Assembly (NCBI GenBank): GCA_001310715.1
Contig: BAXV01000003.1
Span: forward strand, 87,721-151,720
Source of the DNA: Pseudovibrio sp. JCM 19062
Lineage (GTDB): Bacteria; Pseudomonadota; Alphaproteobacteria; Rhizobiales; Stappiaceae
DNA: 64,000 nucleotides
Direction of reading: 5' to 3'
A program made the translations under genes and the position numbers. Under the pieces are notes generated by a model, which made no database searches, was not told the origin of the DNA, and was given only the letters and a program-made list of their open reading frames with translations. Shown in pieces: positions 1-9,146 of this stretch (positions are counted from its first letter, which is position 1; each line of letters starts with the position of its first letter).

Positions 1-1143
1 AGGGCTTTCTCATCTGCCCAGACCTTGCTTAGGCCTTCCTCGTAAGACTCATGGATCTCAATGTTCTTTGCCGCTGCCCGCATATGCATCATATGCTTAC
101 AGTCCACGGCGACATCGCGAAGACAAACCGGCTCCTCCTGCAACTCATAACGCCCCGCCTCAATGCGCGACAGATCGAGGATCTCATTGATCAGATTGAG
201 CAGGTGTTCGCCTGACTGGTTGATGTCCCGGGAATAATCCACGTAGGTTTTGTTCTGCATTGGACCAAGGATTTCGTCCTTCATCACCTCGGAAAACCCT
301 AGAATGGCATTCAAAGGCGTGCGCAGCTCGTGGCTCATTGTTGCAAGAAAACGCGTCTTGGCCAGGTTCGCATCTTCCGCCCTGCGCCGCGCTTCCTGAG
401 AGATCGCATTGACCTGTTCCATCTCGGAGATCAGGTGGTCCTTCTCAGCCCGATACTCCAGCAAGGTCAATGCGGAGTTATGCAGTTGCTTGCTCAAAAC
501 ATAAAAGAACACTTGTGCCCCAATAGCCATCAGCCCATTGCATAGTGGTGCATTCCATCAAATTGCCAGAAGCTGATGAGCAGGGCCACGGTGATTGGAG
601 TGGTAGCAGCCAGCAAGGCGCCGGGAAGGGGAGAGGACAGCATGGTGGCCATGGCTATGACAATCAACATGGTCGCGAACTGGAAAACATCGAAGCTGTA
701 ATCCGTATTAAATTGCATCCCGCTGATGAAAAATGCCGCCCAAACGAGGCCATAAAGCATATCGCCAGCAAACAGCACTCTGCGGATTGAACGCAGTTTG
801 CCTTCTCGGGCAAGGCTTTTTTCCATGCGTTTGGTGGATAAGATAACAAGAGAGTGCGCAATCAGCATGACCACAAGCCAGCCGATGGCCAAATTCACGG
901 GAACCCAGTAGGTTGAGACGGTCGCAGCTACAGTGGCGATCATCGGCATCGCATAAGCCACCGACAATCTATCTTCACGAACATCAAAATAAGATCAGCT
1001 TCAAAACTGGGACGAACACCCTCTACCATACCAAGACGTTCACGGGCGTCCTTTACGGTACGCGCAACTTCTCGCCGACGATTTGCTCTGGCGTGATTAA
1101 TAGTTGTCTTGTCCATACTATTCTGCGACGATCCGTTATCCAT
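1..1143 (-). CDS. Sensor histidine kinase, PleC/DivJ (PdhS)-like, 3' end beyond window
   Basis: Membrane sensor kinase of a two-component or cell-cycle phosphorelay. Only the first ~380 codons are here; the gene runs off the left edge before the ATPase domain. In order: a polar basic N-terminus (about residues 1-60), several hydrophobic helices (about 65-200), a charged coiled stretch, then a HisKA domain with H-box SHELRTPLNAILGFSE, whose His is the phospho-acceptor, followed by an IL-DLSRIEAG segment. The PleC/DivJ-like assignment rests on the H-box wording and topology and is not exact. The ATG at 1143 was chosen as the first in frame; one at 1116 also fits. The frame changes near 978 and near 531, each explained by one missing base. 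It is divergent from the GST gene at 1348. Confidence 0.8.
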
Positions 1144-1347
1144 GTATTCTCGAGCTCGTTGTGCAAATAGATTGATGGGATACTTGCCCTTTTGACCAGA
1201 ATGAACATGATCTCTTAAGATTGCTCTGACTCTTAGGGTTAACATCAAGTATACGAGTGAGCGCAAATGCTGGAAGAATGCCCTGCTTTGGGACAGTTTC
1301 ACCCATAGATTGTAAGGGCAACAGCTAATGGTTGTTGGGAGGCACCA

Positions 1348-1979
1348 TTGAAACTTTATAGTCACAGGCAAGCGCCTAACCCTTTTCGTGTTACCTTATT
1401 CCTCGCGGAGAAGGGTGTTAAGGTTAATACTACCTACGTAGATTTCATGCATGGCGAATTGAAGGCAGACGAATTTAAAGCGATTAATCCATTTCAGCGA
1501 TTGCCGGTGCTCCTGCTCGATGACGGCACTGCAATTGCCGAAAGCTGTGCCATTTGCCGTTACATCGAAGAAATGAACCTCTCAGACCTTTGCTGGGCCA
1601 AACGGCCAAGGAACGGGCGCTGATTGAGATGTGGAACCGGCGAGGGGATCTGGGTCTGTTATATCAAATTGCTCAGGTATTCCGTCACACCAACCCCGCC
1701 ATGGCACTGCTTGAACAGCCGCAGGTAAAGGAGTGGGGAGAGGCCAATCGGCCCAAAGTCATGGAGACACTGGAAATTTTTGATGCACAACTGGCGGGCA
1801 ACCATTTCGTTGCGGGAGACCGGTATTCCATTGCTGACATCACGTTGTTTGTAGCAATCAACTTTGCCCGCGTAATTAAGCTGCAAGTTCCTGAGGAACT
1901 TGGTAATCTGCGCAGATGGTATGCAATGATGACAGAGCGCCCCGCAGTGCAGGCAGCGCTACAGGTGATGAAAGAATAA
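1348..1979 (+). CDS. Glutathione S-transferase family protein
   Basis: Cytosolic GST-fold protein of about 211 residues that would conjugate or reduce substrates with glutathione. The N-terminal thioredoxin-like half shows PNPFRVTLFLAEKG, the cis-proline region FQRLPVLLLDDG and the glutathione-contacting ESCAICRYIEE; the C-terminal helical half shows the N-capping-box region GDRYSIADITLFVAI. The start is TTG 1348, preceded at the right distance by GGGAGG. The frame changes near 1591: restoring one C in GACC gives a continuous SDPLLGQTAKERAL junction. The 3' end overlaps the next gene in another frame. The substrate class cannot be told from sequence. Confidence 0.85.
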
Positions 1980-2605
1980 TCCAAGACTTAAGAGAACGCA
2001 TCGCTGCGTGCAGGGTCTGCGTGGAGCATCCAATCCGCCAGCCCCTGCCGCATGAGCCGCGGCCTGTAGTCGTGCTGTCCTCAACGGCACGCATTGCCAT
2101 ATGCGGACAGGCTCCGGGAACCCGTGTTCACGCCTCCGGTATCCCGTTTACCGACCCCTCCGGCGATCGCTTGCGCATCTGGATGGGGGTCGATAGCGAG
2201 ACCTTCTACGACCGCGCCAAACTTGCAATTATCCCCATGGGCTTTTGTTTTCCAGGTCTCGACTCCAAAGGCGGAGATAAGCCCCCAAGACCTGAATGCA
2301 AGAAGACTTGGCATCAAGAAATTTTCAGCAATATGCCTCAGCTTGAAACACTGCTTGCAATAGGTGGCTATGCGCAGGCCTACCACATGCCCGACTTCAC
2401 CCAAAAACGCATTTGGGAAACAATCGAGAATTTCCAGACAATCTGGGAAACGACAAAACAACGCCACGCAGACGGCCTCGGCCCTCGGGTTATCCCCCTT
2501 CCTCATCCTTCCTGGCGCAACAACCACCACATAAAAAAACACCCATGGTTCGAAAAAGAACTGCTCCCACTCTTGAGAGAAGAAGTTGAACGCCTGAAGG
2601 GTTAA
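1916..2605 (+). CDS. Uracil-DNA glycosylase superfamily protein
   Basis: Probable base-excision DNA glycosylase removing uracil from DNA. The family shows in the water-activating loop GQAPG, followed by FTDPSGDRLRIWMGV, and in the C-terminal DNA-intercalation motif LPHPSWRNN. An N-terminal CRVC pair resembles part of the Fe-S ligand set of family 4 enzymes, but I do not see all four cysteines, so it is better called superfamily. The start is uncertain: ATG 1916 overlaps the GST end by 64 bases and its first ~20 residues look non-native. Homologous sequence seems to begin near residue 21 (DERIIQDLRERIAACRVC), so the true start may be hidden by a base error near 1965. Confidence 0.72.
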   Translation: MVCNDDRAPRSAGSATGDERIIQDLRERIAACRVCVEHPIRQPLPHEPRPVVVLSSTARIAICGQAPGTRVHASGIPFTDPSGDRLRIWMGVDSETFYDRAKLAIIPMGFCFPGLDSKGGDKPPRPECKKTWHQEIFSNMPQLETLLAIGGYAQAYHMPDFTQKRIWETIENFQTIWETTKQRHADGLGPRVIPLPHPSWRNNHHIKKHPWFEKELLPLLREEVERLKG

Positions 2606-2839
2606 ATAGAGAGATTATTTTTTTATCAGCCTAATTATATGGGATTTGGTTTCTTTGGCTCCAGAAGATTTCCAGCCCACTGAAATTATATTCCCTGATT
2701 TTAATATTATGTAGAACGATAACCTATATTCCTATAAAAACTTGGCGTTTTGAGCTGGAATACCATTCTGCTTGACCGTATGCTTCGTGCAATGATTTTG
2801 CGCCAAATAATAATTTCCGGTGGGAGATAGGGGTATAAT

Positions 2840-3331
2840 ATGATCGATAGGATCGACCGTCGCATTCTGTCCATTCTACAAGAAGACAGCACCGTTCCGG
2901 TAGCTGAGATCGGCCGTCGCGTTGGTTTGTCAACCACCCCATGCTGGCGCCGTATCCAGAAGATGGAAGAGGACGGGGTCATCACCCGCCGCGTTGCTGT
3001 GCTTGACCCAAAGAAGGTCAACGCCAAAGTCACCGCCTTCGTAGCCATCACCACCAACCAGCACACAGACGACTGGCTGCGCAAATTCGCCGATGTGATC
3101 CGCGAGTTTCCCGAGGTGGTGGAATTTTACCGCATGGCCGGACAGGTGGACTACCTGCTGCGCGTCGCAGTGCCGGACATTGATGCCTATGACGATTTCT
3201 ATAAGCGGCTGATTGCCAAGGTAGATATCGCGGACGTCTCCACCACCTTCGCCATGGAGCAGATCAAGTACACAACTGAACTGCCGCTCTCTTATATCAT
3301 CGCCGAAAAGCCAAAATCGAACATGTCATAA
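2840..3331 (+). CDS. Lrp/AsnC family transcriptional regulator
   Basis: Feast/famine regulator of 163 residues, intact. An N-terminal winged helix-turn-helix (residues 1-60, DRIDRRILSILQEDSTVPVAEIGRRVGLSTTPCWRRIQKMEEDGVI, here quoted in part only as DRIDRRILSILQ and VGLSTTPCWRRI) is followed by the RAM ligand-binding domain (about 65-150) with VVEFYRMAGQVDYLL. Members bind amino acids and assemble as dimers to octamers. It is transcribed alone and converges on the dehydrogenase at 3399 with a shared terminator. A target cannot be deduced; the amino-acid transporter locus nearby is a possible but unproven candidate. Confidence 0.93.
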   Translation: MIDRIDRRILSILQEDSTVPVAEIGRRVGLSTTPCWRRIQKMEEDGVITRRVAVLDPKKVNAKVTAFVAITTNQHTDDWLRKFADVIREFPEVVEFYRMAGQVDYLLRVAVPDIDAYDDFYKRLIAKVDIADVSTTFAMEQIKYTTELPLSYIIAEKPKSNMS

Positions 3332-3356
3332 AGTCTGTTTGCTAAAGCTGAGAATT

Positions 3357-3385
3357 AAAGCCCCGGTCAAGCTGATCGGGGCTTT
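3357..3385. terminator. Bidirectional intrinsic terminator
   Basis: Perfect stem AAAGCCCCG / CGGGGCTTT with an 11-nt loop, A-rich on one flank and T-rich on the other. It lies between the convergent Lrp-type gene and the dehydrogenase and can serve both. Confidence 0.85.
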
Positions 3386-3398
3386 GTGTTACAAGCAC

Positions 3399-4277
3399 TT
3401 ACTTCTTGTCAGCATTGTTCAGTCGGGCAAGCAGGCTGGACGTATCCCAGCGATTGCCGCCCATTCCCTGAACTTCCGCGTAGAACTGATCCACCAGAGC
3501 CGTCACAGGTAGCGAGCGCCAACTTCATCAGCGGCCTCCAGGCACATCTTCAGATCCTTGCGCATCCAGTCCACGGCAAACCCGTGGTCGAAATTACCGG
3601 CACGCATGGTCTCCCAGCGATTTTCCATCTGCCAGGACTGAGCCGCTCCACCACGCACTGCAGAAATGGCTTTTTCAATATCAAGGTCAGCCTTTTGTGC
3701 AAAATGGATCGCCTCGGAAAGGCCCTGCATCAAACCGGCAATACAGATCTGGTTGACCATCTTGGTCTGCTGACCTGCGCCCACAGACCCCATCAGGCCT
3801 GCGAATTTGGCAAAGCAATCAATGAATGGCTTAGCGCGGTTGAAGACCTCTTCCTCACCGCCGATCATGACGGTTAGAATGCCCTTCTGAGCGCCAGCCT
3901 GTCCGCCGGATACAGGAGCGTCAAGGAATGAAAATCCGCCCGCCCGTGCTTTCTCGTCCAGCTCACGGGCCACCTTTGGAGATGCTGTTGTGTGATCCAC
4001 AAAGATCGATCCTGCTTCATGCCGTGAAAGGCGCCATTCTCGCCGGTCGTGACGGAGCGCAAGTCATCATCATTACCTACACACGCAAAAACAATGTCAC
4101 AGCCCTCAGCAGCTTCCTTGGGGGTCAGGGCGAATGAGCAGTATGCTCCTTTACCCATGCCTCTGCTTTGGCGGTTGTCCGGTTGTAAACAGTAACGTCG
4201 TGACCGCCACGAGAGGCGAGATAACCTGCCATTGGGAATCCCATGACACCCAAACCAATAAACGCGACTTTTGCCAT
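3399..4277 (-). CDS. NAD(P)-dependent beta-hydroxyacid dehydrogenase (3-hydroxyisobutyrate dehydrogenase family)
   Basis: Soluble dehydrogenase of about 293 residues, oxidising a beta-hydroxyacid such as 3-hydroxyisobutyrate or reducing tartronate semialdehyde; the exact substrate is not determinable. It begins at ATG 4277 with the nucleotide-binding FIGLGVMGFPMAGYLASRG. The substrate-site loop DAPVSGGQAGAQKG and the catalytic lysine in GAGQQTKMVNQI follow. The C-terminal helical domain ends ARLNNADKK at TAA 3399. There are three frame changes (near 4130, 4007 and 3525), each repaired by one added base, with all motifs preserved. The stretch between 4130 and 4007 is coherent family sequence (TPKEAAEGCDIVFACVGND), arguing against real decay. 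Confidence 0.85.
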
Positions 4278-4371
4278 CGGATTTTCCTTGTATTCTTGAA
4301 TCAAAGCGCCGCCACACTATCAGTTCCACACTGAGATACCACGCAAAATGATGGAGTGCCTTAACGAAAAA

Positions 4372-4399
4372 AAAGCGCAGGTCCTGAGGCCTGCGCTTT
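4372..4399 (-). terminator. Intrinsic terminator of the amino-acid ABC permease genes
   Basis: Ten-base stem AAAGCGCAGG / CCTGCGCTTT with an 8-nt loop, followed on the minus strand by a run of T. It lies just beyond the last permease stop codon. Confidence 0.8.
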
Positions 4400-4424
4400 C
4401 ATGTGTTCGTTTCTGCCCTATGGC

Positions 4425-5341
4425 TTATCGTTTCAGGTGGCGCGTCAAACGAGCCTCGATACGATCCCACGCCCGGCGCAGTGTTTCCACCATAACCAGA
4501 TAGCAATTGCCGCCCATACATACGCCTGGAAGTCATAGGTTCGTGAGAACGCGCGCCGTGTCTCACCCATCAGGTCGTAGATGGTAATGATCGCAACGAT
4601 TGCGGAGCCCTTGATCATCAGGATGATCTCGTTGCCATAAGGGCGCAGAGAAACGATCAAAGCCTGCGGAAGAATGATTTTCCAGAAGGTCAACCATTTC
4701 GGAAGACCAAGCGCGGAGGCCGCTTCCCACTGGCCCTTGGCAACGTTCTCGATGGAGCCACGTAGGATTTCCACTTGATAGGCGGCGGTGTTCAGTGTGA
4801 ATGCCAGAACCGCACAGTTCCACGCATCACGGAAGAACCACCACATATCAACGGATTGCAGTGGCTCACGGAACGTACCTGCGCCGTAATAGATCAGGAA
4901 CACCTGTGCGAGCAGGGGAGTGCCACGGAAGAAATAAACATAGCCATAGGCAATGCCGCCCAGAATACGGCTCTTGCTCATCCGCATGAAGGTCATGGGA
5001 ATGGAGAGCATAACACCCAGCAGCATGGAAGCACCAACAAGCTGCAGTGTTACAATGAAGCCTGAAACGAATTTCTCACCGTACCTGCTCAAAAATGTCG
5101 CGTTGTGGGTGATGGAAACCGGCAGCAAACCGTCTCCGCCAAATACCAGTGCAACATGGTTTGAATTCAGCAAGAACCACACAATACCAAGGCCAGCGGC
5201 AATCCACAGAGTCAACCATGTGGTGCCAGCAATACGCGTTGGCGTCCATGGCCGCGATGTGGGAGCAGGAGGAGGGGCTTTTGCCTCAATAATCTCGGAC
5301 TGCACGAAGCTTCCCGGAGTTCCCGTAGAAACATCACTCAT
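4425..5341 (-). CDS. Polar amino-acid ABC transporter permease (HisM/ArtM type)
   Basis: Inner-membrane permease, about 305 residues, one half of the translocation channel for polar or basic amino acids. A ~35-residue proline-rich cytosolic tail precedes a first helix (about 38-58); a periplasmic stretch and further helices carry the HisM-family signature FFRGTPLLAQVFLIYYGAG. The EAA loop that contacts the ATPase is QWEAASALGLPKWLTFWKI. Its ATG overlaps the stop of the upstream permease by four bases, so the two are translationally coupled. The frame changes near 4505; the restored tail is MVETLRRAWDRIEARLTRH-LKR ending at 4425. No ATPase gene follows. Confidence 0.9.
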
Positions 5342-6047
5342 CTGGAAGTCTCCCCGCGTTTAGCCCAGGACTCAAGGCGGGAAATGCCACCGGAAGAAAT
5401 GATCGCCAGTACAAGATAGATCGCGCAGGCAACAGAGAAGAACAGGAACGGCTCTTTGGTTGTACGCGCTGCCATGTTGGAATAGCGAATAATGTCCGCC
5501 AGACCGATAATGGAGACCAGAGAGGTTTCTTTCAGCAAGATCAGCACAAGTTGCTCAGCGCAGGCAGGGACAGGCGAACCAGCTGCGGCAGGATAACCAG
5601 ACGCATGGTGTGCACGTATCCCAGACCCAGCGCATTAGCGCCTTCATACTGACCTTTGTTGATCGCGCGGAAAGCAGATAGGAATGCCTCGGAAGCGTAA
5701 GAAGAAAACACAAGTGACAGGGCAATCATACCTGCCAGAAATGCGTTCACCTCAAAATAGACCTCTCCAAACAGAGCAAGCACCTGTTGAATGAGGATCT
5801 GACCGCCGTAATAGACGAGAAAAAGGGTAAGGAGCTCTGGAAGGCCCCGAAAGAGTGTTGTGTAAATGTTGGCCGCGGCGCGCAGAGAAGGCTCTTCGGA
5901 CTTCTTCGCAAGCGCCAGCAGAAAGCCTAAAAGCAAGCCAATGGGAAGGCTTGCCAAAGCAAGGGAGACGGTCATGACAACGCCACGCGCTATCTCGTCA
6001 CCCCATCCCATGTCCCCAAAGGACAAGAGTGTAAGCATTTCATTCAT
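5338..6047 (-). CDS. Polar amino-acid ABC transporter permease (HisQ/ArtQ type)
   Basis: Partner permease, about 236 residues, with the family signature LFRGLPELLTLFLVYYGGQ and the EAA loop QYEGANALGLGYVHTMRLV. Five hydrophobic helices can be seen. It starts at ATG 6047 behind the binding-protein gene, separated from it by a strong hairpin (6075-6100). The frame breaks near 5547 (SLPALSNL then LILLKETSLVSIIG); adding one G to TTGTG heals it. The stop overlaps the next ATG at 5341. Together with the downstream permease it forms the heterodimeric channel. Confidence 0.9.
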
Positions 6048-6074
6048 TACGGGGATTGCCCCTATTCTTTTTAG

Positions 6075-6100
6075 AACGGCGGGAAATTTGTCCCGCCGTT
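6075..6100 (-). promoter_or_regulatory. Intercistronic hairpin between binding-protein and permease genes
   Basis: Perfect 10-bp stem AACGGCGGGA / TCCCGCCGTT with a 6-nt loop, in the 77-nt gap between the solute-binding protein stop and the first permease start. On the transcribed minus strand it is followed by CTAAAAAG, not by T residues, so it is not a classic terminator. In other ABC loci such a hairpin protects the upstream mRNA 3' end and gives excess binding protein over permease; that role is inferred here. Confidence 0.7.
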
Positions 6101-6124
6101 AGAGTGTATTGCAGCTTGATGCCA

Positions 6125-6899
6125 TCACTCTCCGTAGGCATCAAAGTCGAAATATTTGTCGTTGATCTCTTTGTACTTTCCATTCTCCCTTAAAGCAATA
6201 ACCGCTTTGGAGAATAGGTCTGCCAATCTTGGTCGCTCTTACGAACACCAACGCCAACGCCTTCACCGTGGATCTCTGGAATAGCCGCCATGGTACCCAG
6301 AAGTTTACAGCAGTTGCCGTCATCTGAGTCCAGCCATTCGGAAAGAACAACTACGTCATCGACCACAGCGTCAAGTCTACCGCTTTCCAGATCCAGTTTA
6401 TATTCATCAGCAGTAGGGTACAAAGACACTTCTGAGCTAGTCAGAACGTCTTCAGCAAACACTGCGTGTGTCGCACCAGCCTGTGCACCTACAAGTGCAC
6501 CGTCCATGCCCTCAACTGTGGCCTCGGTGATTGTGCTGTCTTTTGGCACTGCCACAGCTGGAGGAGTTTGGTAGTACTTCTCAGAAAACTGAATGCGCTG
6601 CTTCCGCTCTGGCGTGATGGACATGGAGGCCATGATCGTGTCGTACTTGCCTGCGACCAGACCCGGGATCAGGCCGTCAAAGTCAACAGGCATCCATTCA
6701 CATTCAACCTTCATCTCTGCACAAAGCGCGTTGCCCAGATCAATTTCAAAGCCAGTCAGGTTTCCATCAGCAGTGGTGTAAGCAAATGGAGGGTATGAGC
6801 TTCAGTGCCAATTCGGACCGTGGTCCATTCCTTTGCCTGTACCTGTGTAGAAGCAAGAAGTGCGAGTGTTGCTACAGAAGCAAAGCGCATGAAGCCCAT
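6125..6899 (-). CDS. Periplasmic polar amino-acid binding protein, copy 1
   Basis: ABC transporter substrate-binding protein of the HisJ/ArtJ (SBP_bac_3) family, about 258 residues. A Sec signal peptide (MGFMRFASVATLALLASTQVQA) shown in part ends at AQA-like residues before KEWTTVRIGTEG; the hallmark motifs are SYPPFAYTTADGNLTGFEIDLG, seen in pieces, and GLVAGKYDTIMASMSIT-PER. It ends NDKYFDFDAYGE. The start ATG 6899 was picked because AAGGGGA precedes it. Breaks near 6800 (one G lost in GAAGGC) and near 6230 (one T lost in GATTTGG) are both homopolymer shortenings. It is closest to the permeases and probably their main partner. The ligand is unknown; basic amino acids are likely. Confidence 0.9.
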
Positions 6900-6924
6900 G
6901 TGTAGTCCCCTTTGTGAATTTTTG

Positions 6925-6951
6925 GCAGGGGTCATCACGATGGCTCCCTGC
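6925..6951 (-). promoter_or_regulatory. 5'-leader hairpin of binding-protein copy 1
   Basis: Stem GCAGGG / CCCTGC whose 3' side ends 25 nt before the start codon; on the minus strand it is flanked by CCCGGCTAT before and CAAAAATT after. The same element with compensatory changes precedes copies 2 and 3 at nearly the same distance, which implies a selected mRNA structure. Confidence 0.55.
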
Positions 6952-7098
6952 ATAGCCGGGGCGCATCTTTAAATGGATGAATGCAGATTACAACCTATTT
7001 GAGTAGGGGTGTCTGCAAAAAAATTGCCAATACAATCCATCTTGAGAGGAGGAAGTTTCCATATTGATCGGTTTTGGGTTTACTCAATCCCCAAAACG

Positions 7099-7110
7099 GT
7101 GATGCATCAC
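7099..7110. repeat. Perfect 12-bp palindrome GTGATGCATCAC
   Basis: Self-complementary 12-mer in the gap between binding-protein copies 2 and 1, followed on the minus strand by CGTTTTGGGG. It could be an operator for a dimeric regulator or part of a weak terminator after copy 2; nothing decides between them. Confidence 0.4.
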
Positions 7111-7152
7111 GGAAACTTTCCCCAGTTTCGCCTCTTTTTTTCTCGTCAGCGC

Positions 7153-7928
7153 TTATTCGCCGTAAGCGTCCTGTGAGAAGTACTTGTCGTTGATGGTCTT
7201 ATAGGTGCCGTTGGCACGGATCGCGAGAATTGCTTCTGAGAAGCGGTCCGCCAGCTCTTCCTGACCTTTGCGAACACCAACGCCAATGCCTTGTCCATGC
7301 AGCTCTGGCTGGATCGGCAATGAACCAATGATCTTGCAGCAGGAGCCATCTTCAGAATCAAGCCAGCTCTGCAGAACACCAAGATCGTCAATCACTGCAT
7401 CCAGTCGGCCATTTTCGATGTCCAGCTTATACTCTTCCGAGGTCGGGTACAGGGAGATATCAGAATCTGTGTAGATTTCTTCAGCAACAACAGAGTGGGT
7501 CGTACCGCCCTGCGCACCAATCAGCAGGCCATCCAATGCTTCCGGAGTGATCTCGGTAACCGGAGAATCTTTAGGCACTGCAATGGTTGATGGTGTGTTG
7601 TAGTAGCTGCGTGAGAACGAAATGCGTTCAAGGCGCTCCTCTGTAATAGACATGCTGGCGATGATTGCATCGTATTTACCGGAAACGAGACCCGGGATCA
7701 TGCCGTCCCATTCCTGCGTGCCCCATTCACATTCAATCTTCATCTCTGCGCAAAGTGCGTTGCCAATCTCAACATCAAATCCGGTCAGAACACCATCTGA
7801 ACCGGTGTAGTTGAAAGGAGGGTAAGCGCCTCGGTGGCAATACGCAGTTTGGTGATCTCTTCTGCATGAAGGGCAGAAGCAGCGGTGAAGCTCATAAGTG
7901 TGGCAAGTGCCATGCGGGCAAAAGACAT
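7153..7928 (-). CDS. Periplasmic polar amino-acid binding protein, copy 2
   Basis: Second tandem SBP_bac_3 protein, about 258 residues. The signal peptide starts MSFARMALATLMSF and ends ALHA before the mature EEITKLRIATEG. It shares with its neighbours YPPFNYTGSDGVLTGFDVEIG (in part), GLVSGKYDAIIASMSIT, the C-C pair in SCCKIIG and the C-terminus NDKYFSQDAYGE. The start is ATG 7928. One break near 7830: the paralogue at 9022 has GAGGGCGC where this copy has GAGGCGC, a direct demonstration of a lost G. It is very similar throughout to copies 1 and 3, consistent with local duplication and divergence of ligand preference. Confidence 0.9.
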
Positions 7929-7950
7929 CTGTGTATCCTTGTTCTTTTTG

Positions 7951-7979
7951 GCAGAGCACTCATTTTGGTGGTGCTCTGC
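7951..7979 (-). promoter_or_regulatory. 5'-leader hairpin of binding-protein copy 2
   Basis: Perfect 8-bp stem GCAGAGCA / TGCTCTGC ending 22 nt before the ATG, followed on the minus strand by CAAAAAGAACAAGGA. Compared with copies 1 and 3 the fifth stem pair is A-T instead of G-C: a compensatory change that keeps the structure. Confidence 0.55.
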
Positions 7980-8230
7980 ATTTACTGCCAAGGACACTAT
8001 AAAAAAATAAACAGGACTTCAACTGAAATCACGGTAGTTGCGGAAGAAAAATACACTATATGCCGTTATTGTGAAGTGATATCCGGCAAAATAACGGATT
8101 ATGTGGAGTATCTAACTCTCCCATGCTGCGGCGAACCGGGAAATCCTACCGTCCTTGCTGGGGAAGTTGCGTAGATAAGCGTCTCCGGGTAGCACTAGCA
8201 ACCGACAGATTGACTGTTCAAACGTGCCAG

Positions 8231-8269
8231 TTTGCCAAATTGGCACAAGGAAACAATCAAATTGGCAAA
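8231..8269. repeat. Nested TTTGCCAA inverted repeats upstream of copy 2
   Basis: TTTGCCAA and TTGGCAAA face each other across about 23 bases, and the first arm overlaps a tight palindrome TGCCAA-A-TTGGCA. It lies upstream of copy 2, beyond the terminator of copy 3, so it could be an operator region. The regulator is unknown. Confidence 0.4.
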
Positions 8270-8301
8270 ACAAAACCCCCGGAAACATATGCTTCCGGGG
8301 G
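8270..8301 (-). terminator. Intrinsic terminator after binding-protein copy 3
   Basis: Nine-base stem CCCCCGGAA / TTCCGGGGG with an 8-nt loop, followed on the minus strand by GTTTTGTTTTG. Transcription of copy 3 should end here, so copies 3 and 2 are separate units. Confidence 0.85.
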
Positions 8302-8344
8302 TCTGAAACACGAGCTGATCTCTCAGCTTATCGTCAAGCCAGTC

Positions 8345-9120
8345 TTATTCGCCGTAAACGTCGAACTTGAAGTACTTGTCGTTGATTTCTTTGTATTTGC
8401 CGTTCGCACGCAGAGCTGCAATGCCCTTGGAGAACAGAGCTGCCAGATCTTCGTCGCCCTTACGAACGCCGATGCCAGCGCCCTTGCCGTGAATTTCTTC
8501 AACGGACTGCATGGTGCCAAGGATTTTACAGCAAGAACCCATGTCAGAGCTGACCCACTGGTCAAGAACCATCACGTCGTCAACGACAGCGTCAACACGG
8601 CCGTTCTCTAGGTCAAGTTTGTACTCTTCCGAGGTTGGGTAAAGCGCAACATCGGAACCCTTCAGAACCTCTTCAGCAAACTGAGAGTGCGTGGTGCTGC
8701 CCTGTGCACCAAGACGAACGCCCTTCAGGCTTCCGCAGTAGCTTCGGTGAGTTCGGAATCTTTGCGAACTGCGATACCTGGAGGCGTGTTGTAGTACTTC
8801 TCGGAGAAGGAGATCTTTTCCATACGCTCCGGAGTGATGGACATGGAAGCAAGAATGGTGTCGTACTTGCCAGCTACCAGACCAGGAATGATGCCGTCCC
8901 AGTCCTGAGTAACCCATGTACACTCAAGCTTCAGCTCGTCACAAAGAGCGTTACCAATTTCAATATCGAAGCCGGTCAGTGTGCCGTCAGCGGTGGTGTA
9001 GTTGAATGGAGGGTAAGCGCCCTCGGTCCCCATGCGAACTTCTGTCCATTCTTTTGCTTCCGCGCCAGAAACTGCTGCCAAAGCAATCGCTGCTACTGCT
9101 GCCAAACGCATAATACGCAT
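8345..9120 (-). CDS. Periplasmic polar amino-acid binding protein, copy 3
   Basis: Third tandem SBP_bac_3 protein, about 258 residues. Signal peptide MRIMRLAAVAAIALAAVSG followed by AEA-KEWTEVRMGTEGAYPP. Ligand-fold motifs are GLVAGKYDTILASMSIT-PERMEKISFSEKYY and SCCKILGTMQ; the C-terminus is NDKYFKFDVYGE. It starts at ATG 9120 behind GGGGACATAAT. One break near 8730 (GAAGCCTGAAG for GAAGGCCTGAAG, a lost G). It is first in the array but has its own terminator, so it is probably independently expressed and could feed the two permeases or act as a receptor for another transporter. Confidence 0.9.
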
Positions 9121-9146
9121 ATTATGTCCCCGAATTAATTATCTTG

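Larger units (their letters stand above)
7929..8344. other. Intergenic stretch between binding-protein copies 3 and 2
   Basis: About 415 bases without a gene. It holds the copy-2 leader hairpin (7951-7979), a cluster of TTTGCCAA/TTGGCAAA inverted repeats (8231-8269) and the terminator of copy 3 (8270-8301). The promoter of copy 2 should lie between 7980 and 8230 on the minus strand, but I could not fix -35/-10 boxes. Confidence 0.6.
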
